From contig JAIUJO010000142.1 in the NCBI GenBank assembly GCA_023846275.1, forward strand, positions 332,898 to 396,897: 64,000 nucleotides of DNA. The letters run 5' to 3'. This DNA is from Vanilla planifolia (taxonomy: Eukaryota > Streptophyta > Magnoliopsida > Asparagales > Orchidaceae). Below, in pieces: positions 53,001-64,000 of the stretch. The notes beneath the pieces were generated by a model. It had not been told where the DNA came from and ran no database searches. It was given only the letters and a program-made list of their open reading frames with translations. Both the position numbers and the translations under genes were made by a program. The first letter of the stretch is position 1; the number at the start of each line of letters is the position of its first letter.

Positions 53001-54585
53001 CATACACACAAACACATGCCTGAACACATCACAGATGCATACAAGAGGACATGAACAAACATGTAAAAATACACCAATGTAGGCACACACAAACACAAAC
53101 ACAAACAAAAACATATGCATGCATTAACACATGCACACACATACATGCATAGAGACACACATGTAAATACACACACAAATGAGGGTAGACACACACACAA
53201 TTGCTTATGTGCATCCACATGCACAAACATACACATGGGCACAAGAATACATGAACACACATGCACATATGCCTACAAACACATCAACACACACACACAC
53301 ACACACACACAAAGACACTTATGAACACATAGACATCATAAACACAAGTGCATCATAATAACATACATGCACATATACTCACACATGCACATGAAAACAC
53401 ACACACATCAAACATACCTACACCCTCACAAACACAAATGCACACATGCATATGCATAAACACACACACATGTACTCGCAAAGATACACAGATATGAACA
53501 AACACAGACACACACACATGAACACAAAACATGCACACTCACGTGCATACACACAAGCATGCATGTGCATACAAGTGCACACACACTCATGCACAAATGC
53601 ACATGAACACACATGCACACAAACACATCCACATACATAAGAAAATACACACACATGTACTAACACACATGTGTCAACAATCACACATAAGCATAATCAC
53701 ACAAACAAACATGCAAGCATGCATACACTCACCTGTTCATGCACAAACAGACATATACACACATGCAAAAAAAATGTTGCACACACACACACACACATAT
53801 ACATTAACACCCAAATGCACACATGCACAATCACTCGTAATACACACACAAGCAAACATACACACATCCACATAAACAAATATACATGCACACACACACA
53901 TACACTATCACATTTACATGCAATCACACACACATGCACACACACACACATGTATATGCACACATGCACACTCCTACACACATACACATGCATGCAAACA
54001 CACTCACTCATGTATGCAAAAACAAGCTCAAACACAAGTACACACATGCATAAATGCATACACAAATACATACACACATAGACATGCTCATACCCATGCA
54101 CACACACACTCACACAAAGCCATACCCATGTACTCACCCAAACACACAAACACACATATGCACAAAAAAACACACAGACAAATACTCAGGCATACACATG
54201 TACATGCACACACACATAACCAAGGACACATGCACACACACACACACACACACACACGAACAAATGCACGTACAAACCTACATGCACAAGCAAACAAACA
54301 CATGCATATATTCATACACACCCATGCACAAGCATACACACACACACAAGATATCTACATAAGTACACATGCACACATGCAAACACACAAGGACATTGAC
54401 ACACATGCCAACACTCATAAACGTGCATAAACACATGCTCACATATATATATTCATATGCACATGCATATAAACAAGTATACATAAAAACATGCACACAT
54501 AGAAACAAAAGAATACACACTAGCACACGCACATTGACATACATGTACACACACACATAAGTGCAAATTCACACATGCACACACA

Positions 54586-54588
<3 letters not shown>

Positions 54589-54634
<46 letters not shown>
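54589..54634. repeat. (AT)23 microsatellite, 46 bp
   Basis: This is pure AT alternation between GCACACATGC and GCACACATAC. It is fully self-complementary, so it can form a cruciform. It is the longest perfect dinucleotide run I saw in the window. Confidence 0.98.
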
Positions 54635-54641
<7 letters not shown>

Positions 54642-54727
54642 TACATGTATGCACACATAAGACACATACATGCAGAGACATGCACACACATGCACGCACA
54701 CACATACACATGCATACACACATATAT

Positions 54728-54761
<34 letters not shown>

Positions 54762-57105
54762 ATGTTCATACAATAACACACATGCATGCAAAGAAATACA
54801 CACACATTCAATCACTCACACTTACACACGAACAAACTCATGTGCATGAGTGCAAATGTATAGAAATACACATACACACATCGACACAGATATGCACATG
54901 CACGTACGCACACATGCACACCCCCCGCACACATGTACATGCACACACACACAAAGATGCATAAAACGCATGCACCCGAATACACACACATACACACATG
55001 CATACACAAACCTGTGCATGCACACGCCCACACACATGGACACACATGCATGTGTATGAATCCACACATACATATGTGCACGCATGTAAACAAAAACACA
55101 CATACATGCATGGACACACAAATGCATATATACACACACATCCAAACACATAAACCCATGCACATGCACACACACACATGCATATGCATACACACACTTG
55201 CACCCATGCACACACAAGTAGAAACACACACACACATACATGCACAAATTCACATTCACTTGTCTAACACACACACATAGACACACTAATGTAGATGCAT
55301 GTACCCACAAAGGAAACATGCATATAGACACACACTTGAATACATGGGTGCACACACAAAATAAGACTCTTACACAAGCACACACACACAAACAAAAGCA
55401 CACATATGTACAAACATATACACATATGCATGTGCATATTTGCATACTCACACACACAAGTGCACATGTAGGCATGCGTTCATACCTACACACACACACA
55501 TGCATATACATATGCAAACATGCATGCACATGCAAATAGAAGGGTATGCAAACACATAGACACACATATACACAAAAGTACACATGTGCACACACATGCA
55601 AACAAATAGAGACAAGCATATTTAGGCACATATGCATAATACACACACATCCACATGAACACACAAATATATTAGCACACATAAAGGCAAACATGCACAT
55701 GTGCACATGCCTATGCACATGCACCCAAAAAAATCCATGCGCACACACTCACTCATGCAAACATGAATATACACACACCTACACATATATAAACACACAC
55801 ACACACACACACACACCGGCACATGCAGACACAGAAATACTCATAAACATGCATAGACATTGGCACATAGATGCATGCATGCACAGATATGTATAAACAT
55901 GCAAAACCACAAACACACTTGCGCACATAAAAGCATGCATAAATGTAGATACATGCATGTATGCATACAAATAGGTACACATACACCCATGCATACACAA
56001 CTACACACACACACACACTTGAACACATGTACGCATGCACACACTCCCATGCACACAAAAATGCACACATACACACATTTATGTACTCATGCATGCACCT
56101 CAAACACACACATGCAAACACACACAAACACATGCACACACATAGACATGTGAAAACTCACATGTGTACATAATTTGTGCAAACAAATCTACACACAAAC
56201 ATGCACACAAACACATGCACACACACATGCACATAAACATGCATAGTTTTACATGCACCGCACAAACACATCATTCACTGCACACACACCTTCACACAAA
56301 CATGCACACTTATACATGCATACATTCATACATGCACGCCCCTCCTCCTTTCACACAAACACACAAATACACATGCACACACAAACACACACTCGAATCG
56401 ATATTCACACATAAATATGCACACACACCCACACACATCCACATATGCATGCATGCACACACATACATGCAGCACACACACACATATACACATACTTCCA
56501 CACATAAACACATGCATAAATGCATAAACTCGTGCACAAACACACATAGGCAAAAACACATGCCCATCCACACACAAACACAAGCACATGTACATGGACA
56601 CACACCTTCATTGACACCTACACAAACATACACTAATGTAAACATGCACATTTGCAAACTTTTACATACATAAGCACAAATAGACACGCTTATACACAAG
56701 TACGCATATACAGTCCCACACATGCAAACATGCACACACACACATTTATGCTCTTATGAATACACACTAACACACATATATGTAAATGCATACACACACA
56801 TGCACTCACACACACATATATGCACACATGTAAACATTTGAAAACTTACATGCACATGAAAACGTGCAATCAAACATACACATAAACATAGGCACAAACA
56901 CATTCACACCTATACATGCACACATACATGCACCAGACACGTAAACAAACCTACATACGAATAAAAACACACACACCCCTACCCCTCACACACGTGCACA
57001 CACATGTAATCGAACCCTCATTCACATAAGGACACTACAATCATGAGTAAAGATGTGCAAACATGCACATGCATATAAAAAAGTCACACACACACAAGTA
57101 CATTA

Positions 57106-60100
57106 TAAAAATATTTATTATATTATTGTGTAACTCTAAATCACCTCTCATGTGATAATTATATCACTTTTATTTTATGATTATATATTATTTTAATTAT
57201 ATCATTTTTGCTTTAATATAAATATACATAAAATTTAAAAAGTATTTATTATTATTTGTGTTTATTTACCTTGGTGATTGATACTAATCAAAATAGTCAA
57301 ATTAGGTGAAACAAATATCATTTGACTAACCTTGATAAGCTCAATTGAATTAAATAATGATTTCTATATTGGTAAATTTTTTTCTTAGATTTTTGGTATG
57401 CTTTATTTTTGAGTTTGATAAAAATATTTTTTAAAAATAGAGGATATTATACTCTATATCCTTAGTATTTTTGAATGCAACTATCCTTTAGAATTTATTA
57501 TTTCATTTCTTCAATTTTGTTTTCAATTAGTTACATTACTAAAATACACTAATTCTCCTCATTGAAATTTTGCATCACTTTGATTTGGTTGTATTACTTT
57601 ATATCAATTTATCTCATTTTTTAATATATAATTAATAACAAAATAATATTTTGTTATTATTTATGCTTATTTTATTTTTAATTATAGTAAATCCTATTAA
57701 TTTTTTTTGGAAATATAAAAATATCACTGGACTCGTTTCAAAGATCACATTGATTTTGTCATATTATAATACTTCAATATATATATTTAAGATTTAAAAT
57801 ACATTCGTTATATATTTAAATAATAATTTATGAATATTAATGTGTATATTTACTTTGGTGATTCATAGTAATTATAATAGATGTTTGGTTGAGATGAAAC
57901 AAACATTGTTGCCTTATCTGGAAATACTATATATAATTAAACATTCATATGAACATTTTTTTATATTTTATATTCTAGGGTTTTTTTATTACCTTACTAA
58001 CATATTGAATTTTACTTTATTCATGATTAGAGGAGTTACACTTTCTCTCCTAGGTATCTTACAATGAAACTTTTTCCTACAATATTTCCTATTACTTCAC
58101 ATTTATTTTCATTTATTTGGTTTATTACTTTGAGAGATTATTTCTACTCTCTAGTGACCTCTATGTTTCTTGGGTTTAGTTATATTATATTATTTTAATT
58201 TATCATATTTCATATTTAATAAATAATTACTTAATATTAAAAAATTAATTTTATTGTTGTTTATGCTTATTTATTTTTGTAATTCATAGGAATTCAAAAT
58301 AGTATTTGATCGAGATGAACAATCACTGATGTACATGTCTTAAGGAACTCTGTATTTGTTAATTTGTAGGGTTTTTGAATGTCTTTTTGCGAAATTTTTA
58401 TTCATAATAGTTTTAGTGATTGAGGATGTTGCAATCGATCTCCTTAGTATTTTTGAATAAAACTTTCCAAAAAAAATTATCACATTTCTTCAACTTTTCT
58501 CTTTAATTTGGTTATAAATAAATGAAAGTAAACCTCTCTTATCATGTGATGTTTACATCGCTCTGATATTTGTATATTATATTGCTTGAGTTTATCTCAT
58601 TCAAAATTTATTATATATTTATTTAATATTAAGAAAATAATTACTATATTGTTTTTTACGTTGATAAAGCAAAAAAATTGTAAAGTGGTTTGATCATGAT
58701 GAAACAAACATTTTTGGATTGATCTTTACGAGCTTTATCATTTTAAACAATCAGTTTTTATATCTTCAAATATTTTTTCTTAATATCTAGAATATTTAAT
58801 GAGACATTTAAATTCATAATTAATTTGAAGGTCAAGGATGTTACACTTGATCTACTAAATATCTTTTATCGCAATATTATCGAACAATTTCTCACGTTTC
58901 TACAAATCTTTCTCTATGATTTAGTTATATTATTATGTAACTTTAGTTGTCCTATCATACGACGCTCACAAATCTTAGATTTTGTTACATTACATTGCAT
59001 TAATTTATCTTATTAGTGCTTTAATATATATATTCAACTAAAATTAAAATAAGAACTGATCATTGTTTACAATTAGTCACTTTGGTGGTATTCATAAAAA
59101 TTCGAATCAAGCTGTGTTCAAGATGGTACAAACATAATTAGAGTGATAAAAAAATCTCAATCCAATTAAATATTCATCTTTATTATTTTAAATATTTTAT
59201 ATTTTAGAGTTTTGGTAAGTTGTAGATGAAATTCTGATTTACATTTGATTTGACCAACGTGTATGCTACACTCAATCAATGTAGTATATCAGAATGTAAT
59301 TTTCCCATAGAATTTGTTTAATTTTTATAATTTTTTTCATTTTGATATATTATTATGTAATTATAAATCTTCTCTGTGAGGCCTTTATATTGGTTTGATT
59401 TTACTATTCTACATTGCTTCAATTCATCTAAAAGAATCAAACATTATTGAACTCATCTAGATGACTTTTATGTAATTAAAAAGATCATATTTATATGTTT
59501 TTAATATATTAGTTTTTGAGGTTTTTTTTGCATGCTTTATAAGATATTTTAATCTATACTTTATTTGATGATATAAGATGACACACTTGATCTTTTAAGT
59601 ATCATGGAATGCAACTTTCCAATAAACTTTATCTTTGTTCTTCAACATTTTTGCTTAAATTTTGTTACATTATTACATAACTTTAAATCTCCTCTTATGT
59701 GACCTTCACATTGCTTAAAATTTGTTATATTAAATTCCTTCAATTTGTCTTATTTTAGTTTTAATATATATATTTATTTAATATTGGATAATTTTTATAT
59801 TAATCATTTACTTTTGGTAATTTATTGTAATTATAAATGTGAACCATTCAAGACAAATCAAATGTTCTTAAAGTCATCTTGTTTAGTTTATCCAATTAAA
59901 TATTGATTTTATGATTTTATTAATTTTTTTCTAAGGATTTGACATGCTTTATGAGGCATTTTTATTCGTATTGGGTTTAATGAATGAGGATGATAAACAC
60001 AATCTTGTTAATTTCTTGGAATGCAAATTTATTCTATACTTTATCTCATTTTTTCAAAATTTTGACTTTTATTTGGTTATATTACTATGAATTAATAATT

Positions 60101-60748
60101 CACCTAACTTGCAGCATTTACATTTAAATAATTTATTTATATTACAATGCTTAGTTATCTTTATTTTTTATAATATATTTACATATGTTTAAAAATATTG
60201 ATTTATGTTTGGTGCATTTAACAATTCGCACAAACTCTTATTTGTAATAAAAATAATTAATTTATTATTATTTACTTCATCATCATTTGACTCACCTCAA
60301 ATAGTTCATCCAATAAAATATTCTTTATATATATATATATAATATTTTTTTAAAGTTTTGGCACATTTTAAAAAATATTTAATTTCTTACCACATCTGAT
60401 GTTTGAGGACATCACATTTAATTTATTATAAACTACACTTGTTTACTTTTTATAAGTCATAGTAATTCAAAATAAGGTCCAACCCTGATGAAACAAGGTC
60501 TTTGGACTCATAAAAAATCTCTATCAAGTTATATATTTAATTTATTATTTATTATTATATTAATGTTTTAAACAATTTGATATGTTTGATGAAATATTTT
60601 TATTACTAACTAATTCTATGAATGACGACATTTCACTTTATCCTATTAATATATGGAATACAACTTTCTTGCACAAATTTCTTTAGTTTTTCATGTCACT
60701 TGTTTGGTTATATTACATTTCTTCAAGTTGGCACATTTTTTCTTTCAT
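57106..60748 (+). repeat. AT-rich satellite, monomer ~390-425 bp, forward orientation
   Basis: Diverged tandem monomers share an ordered set of words: TTATGCTTATTTA, then GGTAATTCATAGTAATT, then GATGAAACAAACATT, then CCAATTAAATATT, then a T-rich stretch with TTTTGGCATGCTTT, then GATGTTACACTTGATC, then GGAATGCAACTTTCC, then TTGGTTATATTA, then ATTGCTTCAATTTATCT. The GATGAAACAAAC point appears near 57306, 57892, 58313, 58698, 59121, 59850 and 60486. Some units are shortened by deletion. The flank shows no coding potential; the 63- and 75-codon open frames (58825, 57840) lie inside monomers. Confidence 0.88.
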
Positions 60749-60830
60749 ACAGACACACACAAAAACACATATGCACACACACACAAACAAAAACACATAT
60801 GCACACATACACACACACAAAAACACATAT
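60749..60830. repeat. CA-rich microsatellite with a 28-30-bp internal unit
   Basis: AAAAACACATAT occurs at 60761, 60789 and 60819, separated by ATGCACACACAC-type sequence. The composition and the TATGCACAC words match the large C/A arrays. It lies exactly where the AT-rich satellite reverses orientation. An open frame of 133 codons (60622-61023) that spans it is chance. Confidence 0.92.
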
Positions 60831-63800
60831 TGAGTGTTACATCCTATATAACCAAATCAAAGAGAAACATTTGAAGGAAAGAGATAAAATATTTAGAATG
60901 GTCCTTTCTTATGACACTAAAGAAATGGGGCATAACATTTTATATTTGTTTATAAGGTTTGAACAAAAATATATTATGAAATATACCAAAACCCTAGGAA
61001 AAAAATTAAAATATAAAAACTAATTTTTTGCTTTTATGTAACAGAATTAAGATAGCTCAATGTTATTTGTTTTGTCTCGATCAGATGTCAATTAGAATAA
61101 TCATTACTTATTTTGTTAAATAAGCATAAATAGTACTGAATTTTTTATTTTAATGTTAAAAAGACATATATTAAAGCTCAAATGAGAAAACTTGATGTAA
61201 TGTAATTTGACAAAATCAAAGAGATGTATAGTTCACACAAGAGTAGATTTGGAGTTGCATAGTAACATAACAAAACAAAAGTAAAAGTTTTTAACAAATG
61301 AGTTAAATTATACAAGAAATTTACATTACAAGATATTAAACATATCGTGCTTAACATCCGTGATCATAAATCAATTGCAAATTGAAATGACTTGTAGAGC
61401 ATGCAAAAACAATTTTAAGTAAAATATTTTAACAAATAATATAAATTTACTTAATATTTTGTTGTATAGAGCTCATCAAGATGAGACAATGTTGTTTATT
61501 TCATGTAGATAAAACTAGGGTTGGAATAATTATAAATTACCAAAAAAAATAAACATAAATAATAATAAAAAATTATCTTAAAATTAAGTAGATTGAAAAA
61601 ATCTTTTTAGAAATCTTATAAATTATTTGGGAAAAACTAAAGTCATGTGTAATTCCAAAACATTGTAAAGAATAACAAAACTTAAGATAATAAAATATTT
61701 ATTGATATAAAAATAATATTTTAATCAGGAGCACATTGAGACGAGTATATTGTCATTCTTTTAAACTTAATTAGATGTCATCTGGAATAACTATAAATTA
61801 TTGAAGTGAAGAAGCATAAATAACATAAATTATTATTTTAATATTATGTACAAATAGATTAAGCCTGAAATTAGAAAACTTGAAGTATTATAATATAAGC
61901 AACTCAAGTGATATAATGATTACAAGGAGGAGAATTTGAGTTTCATAAAATTACATTAATATTGAAGAGAAATAATTGAAAACTGAGAGAAATTATACAC
62001 AAATGTTGCACTCTAAGTTAGACCTAGTGTCACATGCTTGATCATAAAATTAGACAGAAGTCAAAATGCCAGGCAAAACATTCAAAAAACCTAAAATAAG
62101 AAATTTACAGATAGAAAATTTTTTAATAAAATAATACTCATCAAGACAAGTCTGGTGTCATTTGTTTCATCACAATTTTTTTTAAAATTACAAAAAATTA
62201 GCAAAATAAATTAGCATAAGTTGAAGCAAATTATAATATTAATATTAAGTAAAAATATATTGAAATTGAATTCAGAATTATTGAAGAAATGTAAAATAAA
62301 AAAAATAATGCATTGTATGTGTTAAATAGAAGTAGATTTAGTGTCAGATTGCAATATAAGAAAATAAAAGCAAAGCATTTGAAAAAATAAATAAATTGTA
62401 TAGAAAAGTTGCATTCGAATATGTTAAGAAAATTTAGTGTAACATACTCGACTGTTAAGTCAAGTATGCATCCAAATGTCTACTAAAGAATGCCAATAAT
62501 GGAGAAAATAAAATTTTAAAAATACATAAATGGATATTTAATTTGATAGAGTTGGTCAAGCCTATTATAACAATTTTTATTTCATCTCAATCTAACATCA
62601 TTAAGAGCTACAATGAATTGTTAAAGTAACCAAGAATAAATAACAATAAATTTGTTATTCAATATTAGTTAAATATGTATTAAAGCTAAAATGGGATAAA
62701 TTAAAGAAATGTAACAAAATTAAATGGAACTGCTGTAACGATGTCATGAGCGAATTAAAGTTTCATAAAAACATAACCAAATCCAAGAAAAAAAATCAAA
62801 TGTAATAAGTTAAAATGCAGTGGAGTTTTATATTTGAAGGATTGAGGAGATCTAACACAACATCATTGATTGTTACTTATTATGTGTAACAAAAGAAAAA
62901 CAAAACTTAAAGGAATAAGGCAAATTGCACATAAAGGTTTGACTCGAAGATAATAAGAAAATTATGTGTAACATCCTTAAACATTAATTTAGGTCCAAAT
63001 TATAAAATATGCTAAAGCCATAGAAAATGTAATATTTATAATTTATAGAACAATATCTAAGTAGATTCATCTAAACAAGTTAAATGACATTTATGTTTCT
63101 TGATCTAACCTTTCTTGGAATTGCTCTAATTTAATAAAATAAAAAAACATAAACAATAACAAACTATAATTTAAATGTTATGTTAATACACTAATTAAAG
63201 CTAAAATAAGATAAATTTGAGTATAATAATATAATAAAATTAAAAAAAATACAAAAATTGCATGTGAGGAAAATTTGAATTTCATAACAAAATAACTAAA
63301 TCAAAAAAATAAATTTACACAAATGAGAGATATTGTACAAAAAATAGTTTTCAAAGATACTAAAGAGATCGAGTGTGACATACAAATTCATAAAATAAAC
63401 TGTGACGACCATGTCTCGTAAGATATGCCAAAAAGCATAACCAATTAAATAAAAAAAATATTGAAAATAAATTTTTTAATTTGATAAATTTTATTGAAAG
63501 GAGTCCAATGACATTTGTTTTTCTTAATTAGGCCAAGTTTGGAAATACTTTGAATAACGAAAGTAAATAAGTATTAGTAATGTTAATTACTAATTTAATT
63601 GAGACTAAATATTTATTAAAATTGAAGTGGGATAAATTTATGAAAAATAACATTTCCAAATAAAAAAAATGTATTAGTCACATCAGTGCATATTTAAAGC
63701 TTCGTAGTAATAAATCAAATTCAAAGACAAATATTTGAAAAAATTAAAAAAATTATACCAGAGAGCTAAATTCCATAATACTGAAATGATTCAGTATAAC

Positions 63801-64000
63801 GTTATCGATCATCAAATCATGCAAAAAATATTTCAGAAAATGTACCAAAACCCTAGAAAAAAAAATATTTTAAAATATAGAAATTAATATCTAATTGAAT
63901 TGAGCTCATCGGCGTATGTCCAACAATGTTTATTTAAATTCAATCAATTGTAGTTTGTATTACTTTGAAATGCAAATTTAAATACAATAAGTAATATAAA
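60831..64000 (-). repeat. AT-rich satellite, inverted orientation
   Basis: Reverse complements of the words seen in 57106-60748 appear in reverse order, for example TATAACCAAATCAAAG (from 60847), AAAACCCTAG followed by A-rich sequence (60990), and AATGTTGTTTATTTCATGTAG (61486). The GTTTGTTTCATC-type point recurs near 61060, 61486, 61748, 62151, 62569, 63082, 63505 and 63922. Many of the spacings are about 400-430 bp; the others show deletion or rearrangement. The array runs off the window. No gene is seen. Confidence 0.87.

Larger units (their letters stand above)
48389..57105. repeat. Degenerate (CA)n/TGCATG array, C/A-rich on + strand (right arm)
   Basis: It has the same character as 4716-9620. 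It begins with the block shared with the left arm, contains the long (AT)n run at 54589-54634, and fades into AT-rich satellite near 57.1 kb, where the last CACACACAAG gives way to TATTTATTA-type sequence. No gene is supported in it. Confidence 0.95.

Noticed and set aside
54561..54776. Tyr/Ile alternating peptide, also open on the other strand
   Set aside because: This is simply translation of the (AT)n microsatellite.
60622..61023. 133-codon open frame spanning the CA microsatellite
   Set aside because: It crosses two oppositely oriented satellite arms and the microsatellite, so no protein family would be expected and none is seen.
1..64000. Telomeric repeats or CRISPR arrays
   Set aside because: No TTTAGGG/CCCTAAA tandem runs were found; isolated CCCTAG words occur in the AT-rich satellite. 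No regular direct repeats separated by unique spacers of constant length were seen.

Overview
The window looks like nuclear repeat DNA from a land plant. The main evidence is a decayed Ty3/gypsy LTR retrotransposon with a chromodomain and a primer-binding site resembling the initiator-Met tRNA complement, which is common in plants. I found no intact protein-coding gene, rRNA, tRNA or CRISPR array. The species cannot be named from what is visible.

Layout: (1) 1-522, a G/T-rich degenerate (TG)n/TGCATG array. (2) 523-~4715, an old Ty3/gypsy element. Its parts are a 5' LTR with matching TGATG/CATCA ends, a TATA box, a primer-binding site, a broken gag, a large deletion of protease/reverse transcriptase/RNase H, a broken integrase with C-terminal chromodomain, a polypurine tract, and only the first ~90 bp of the 3' LTR. 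(3) ~4716-9620, the same type of array in C/A orientation. (4) 9621-48388, 38.8 kb in G/T orientation. (5) 48389-~57105, C/A orientation again. (6) ~57106-60748, an AT-rich satellite with a monomer of about 390-425 bp, in one orientation. (7) 60749-60830, a small CA-rich seed-like microsatellite. (8) 60831-64000, the same AT-rich satellite inverted.

The ~52 kb array is not a simple microsatellite. It is an alternating purine-pyrimidine sequence studded with TGCATG/CATGCA, and it contains segmental structure. There is a ~569-bp near-identical tandem duplication (7187-8325) and a ~0.87-kb duplication (34190-35900). There is also a ~3.65-kb higher-order repeat with about 2.5 copies (36050-45220). 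A ~1.65-kb block is shared in direct orientation by the two C/A arms and lies exactly against the two strand-switch points, about 40.4 kb apart. Strand asymmetry flips three times in this array, and orientation flips once more in the AT-rich satellite.

Hundreds of open frames cross the array on both strands because TG/CA repeats seldom form stop codons. Their Cys/Val/Met or His/Thr products are composition artefacts and are not annotated as genes. The window is best read as a heterochromatic satellite block bordering a second satellite and one retrotransposon relic. All alignments and counts were made by eye.
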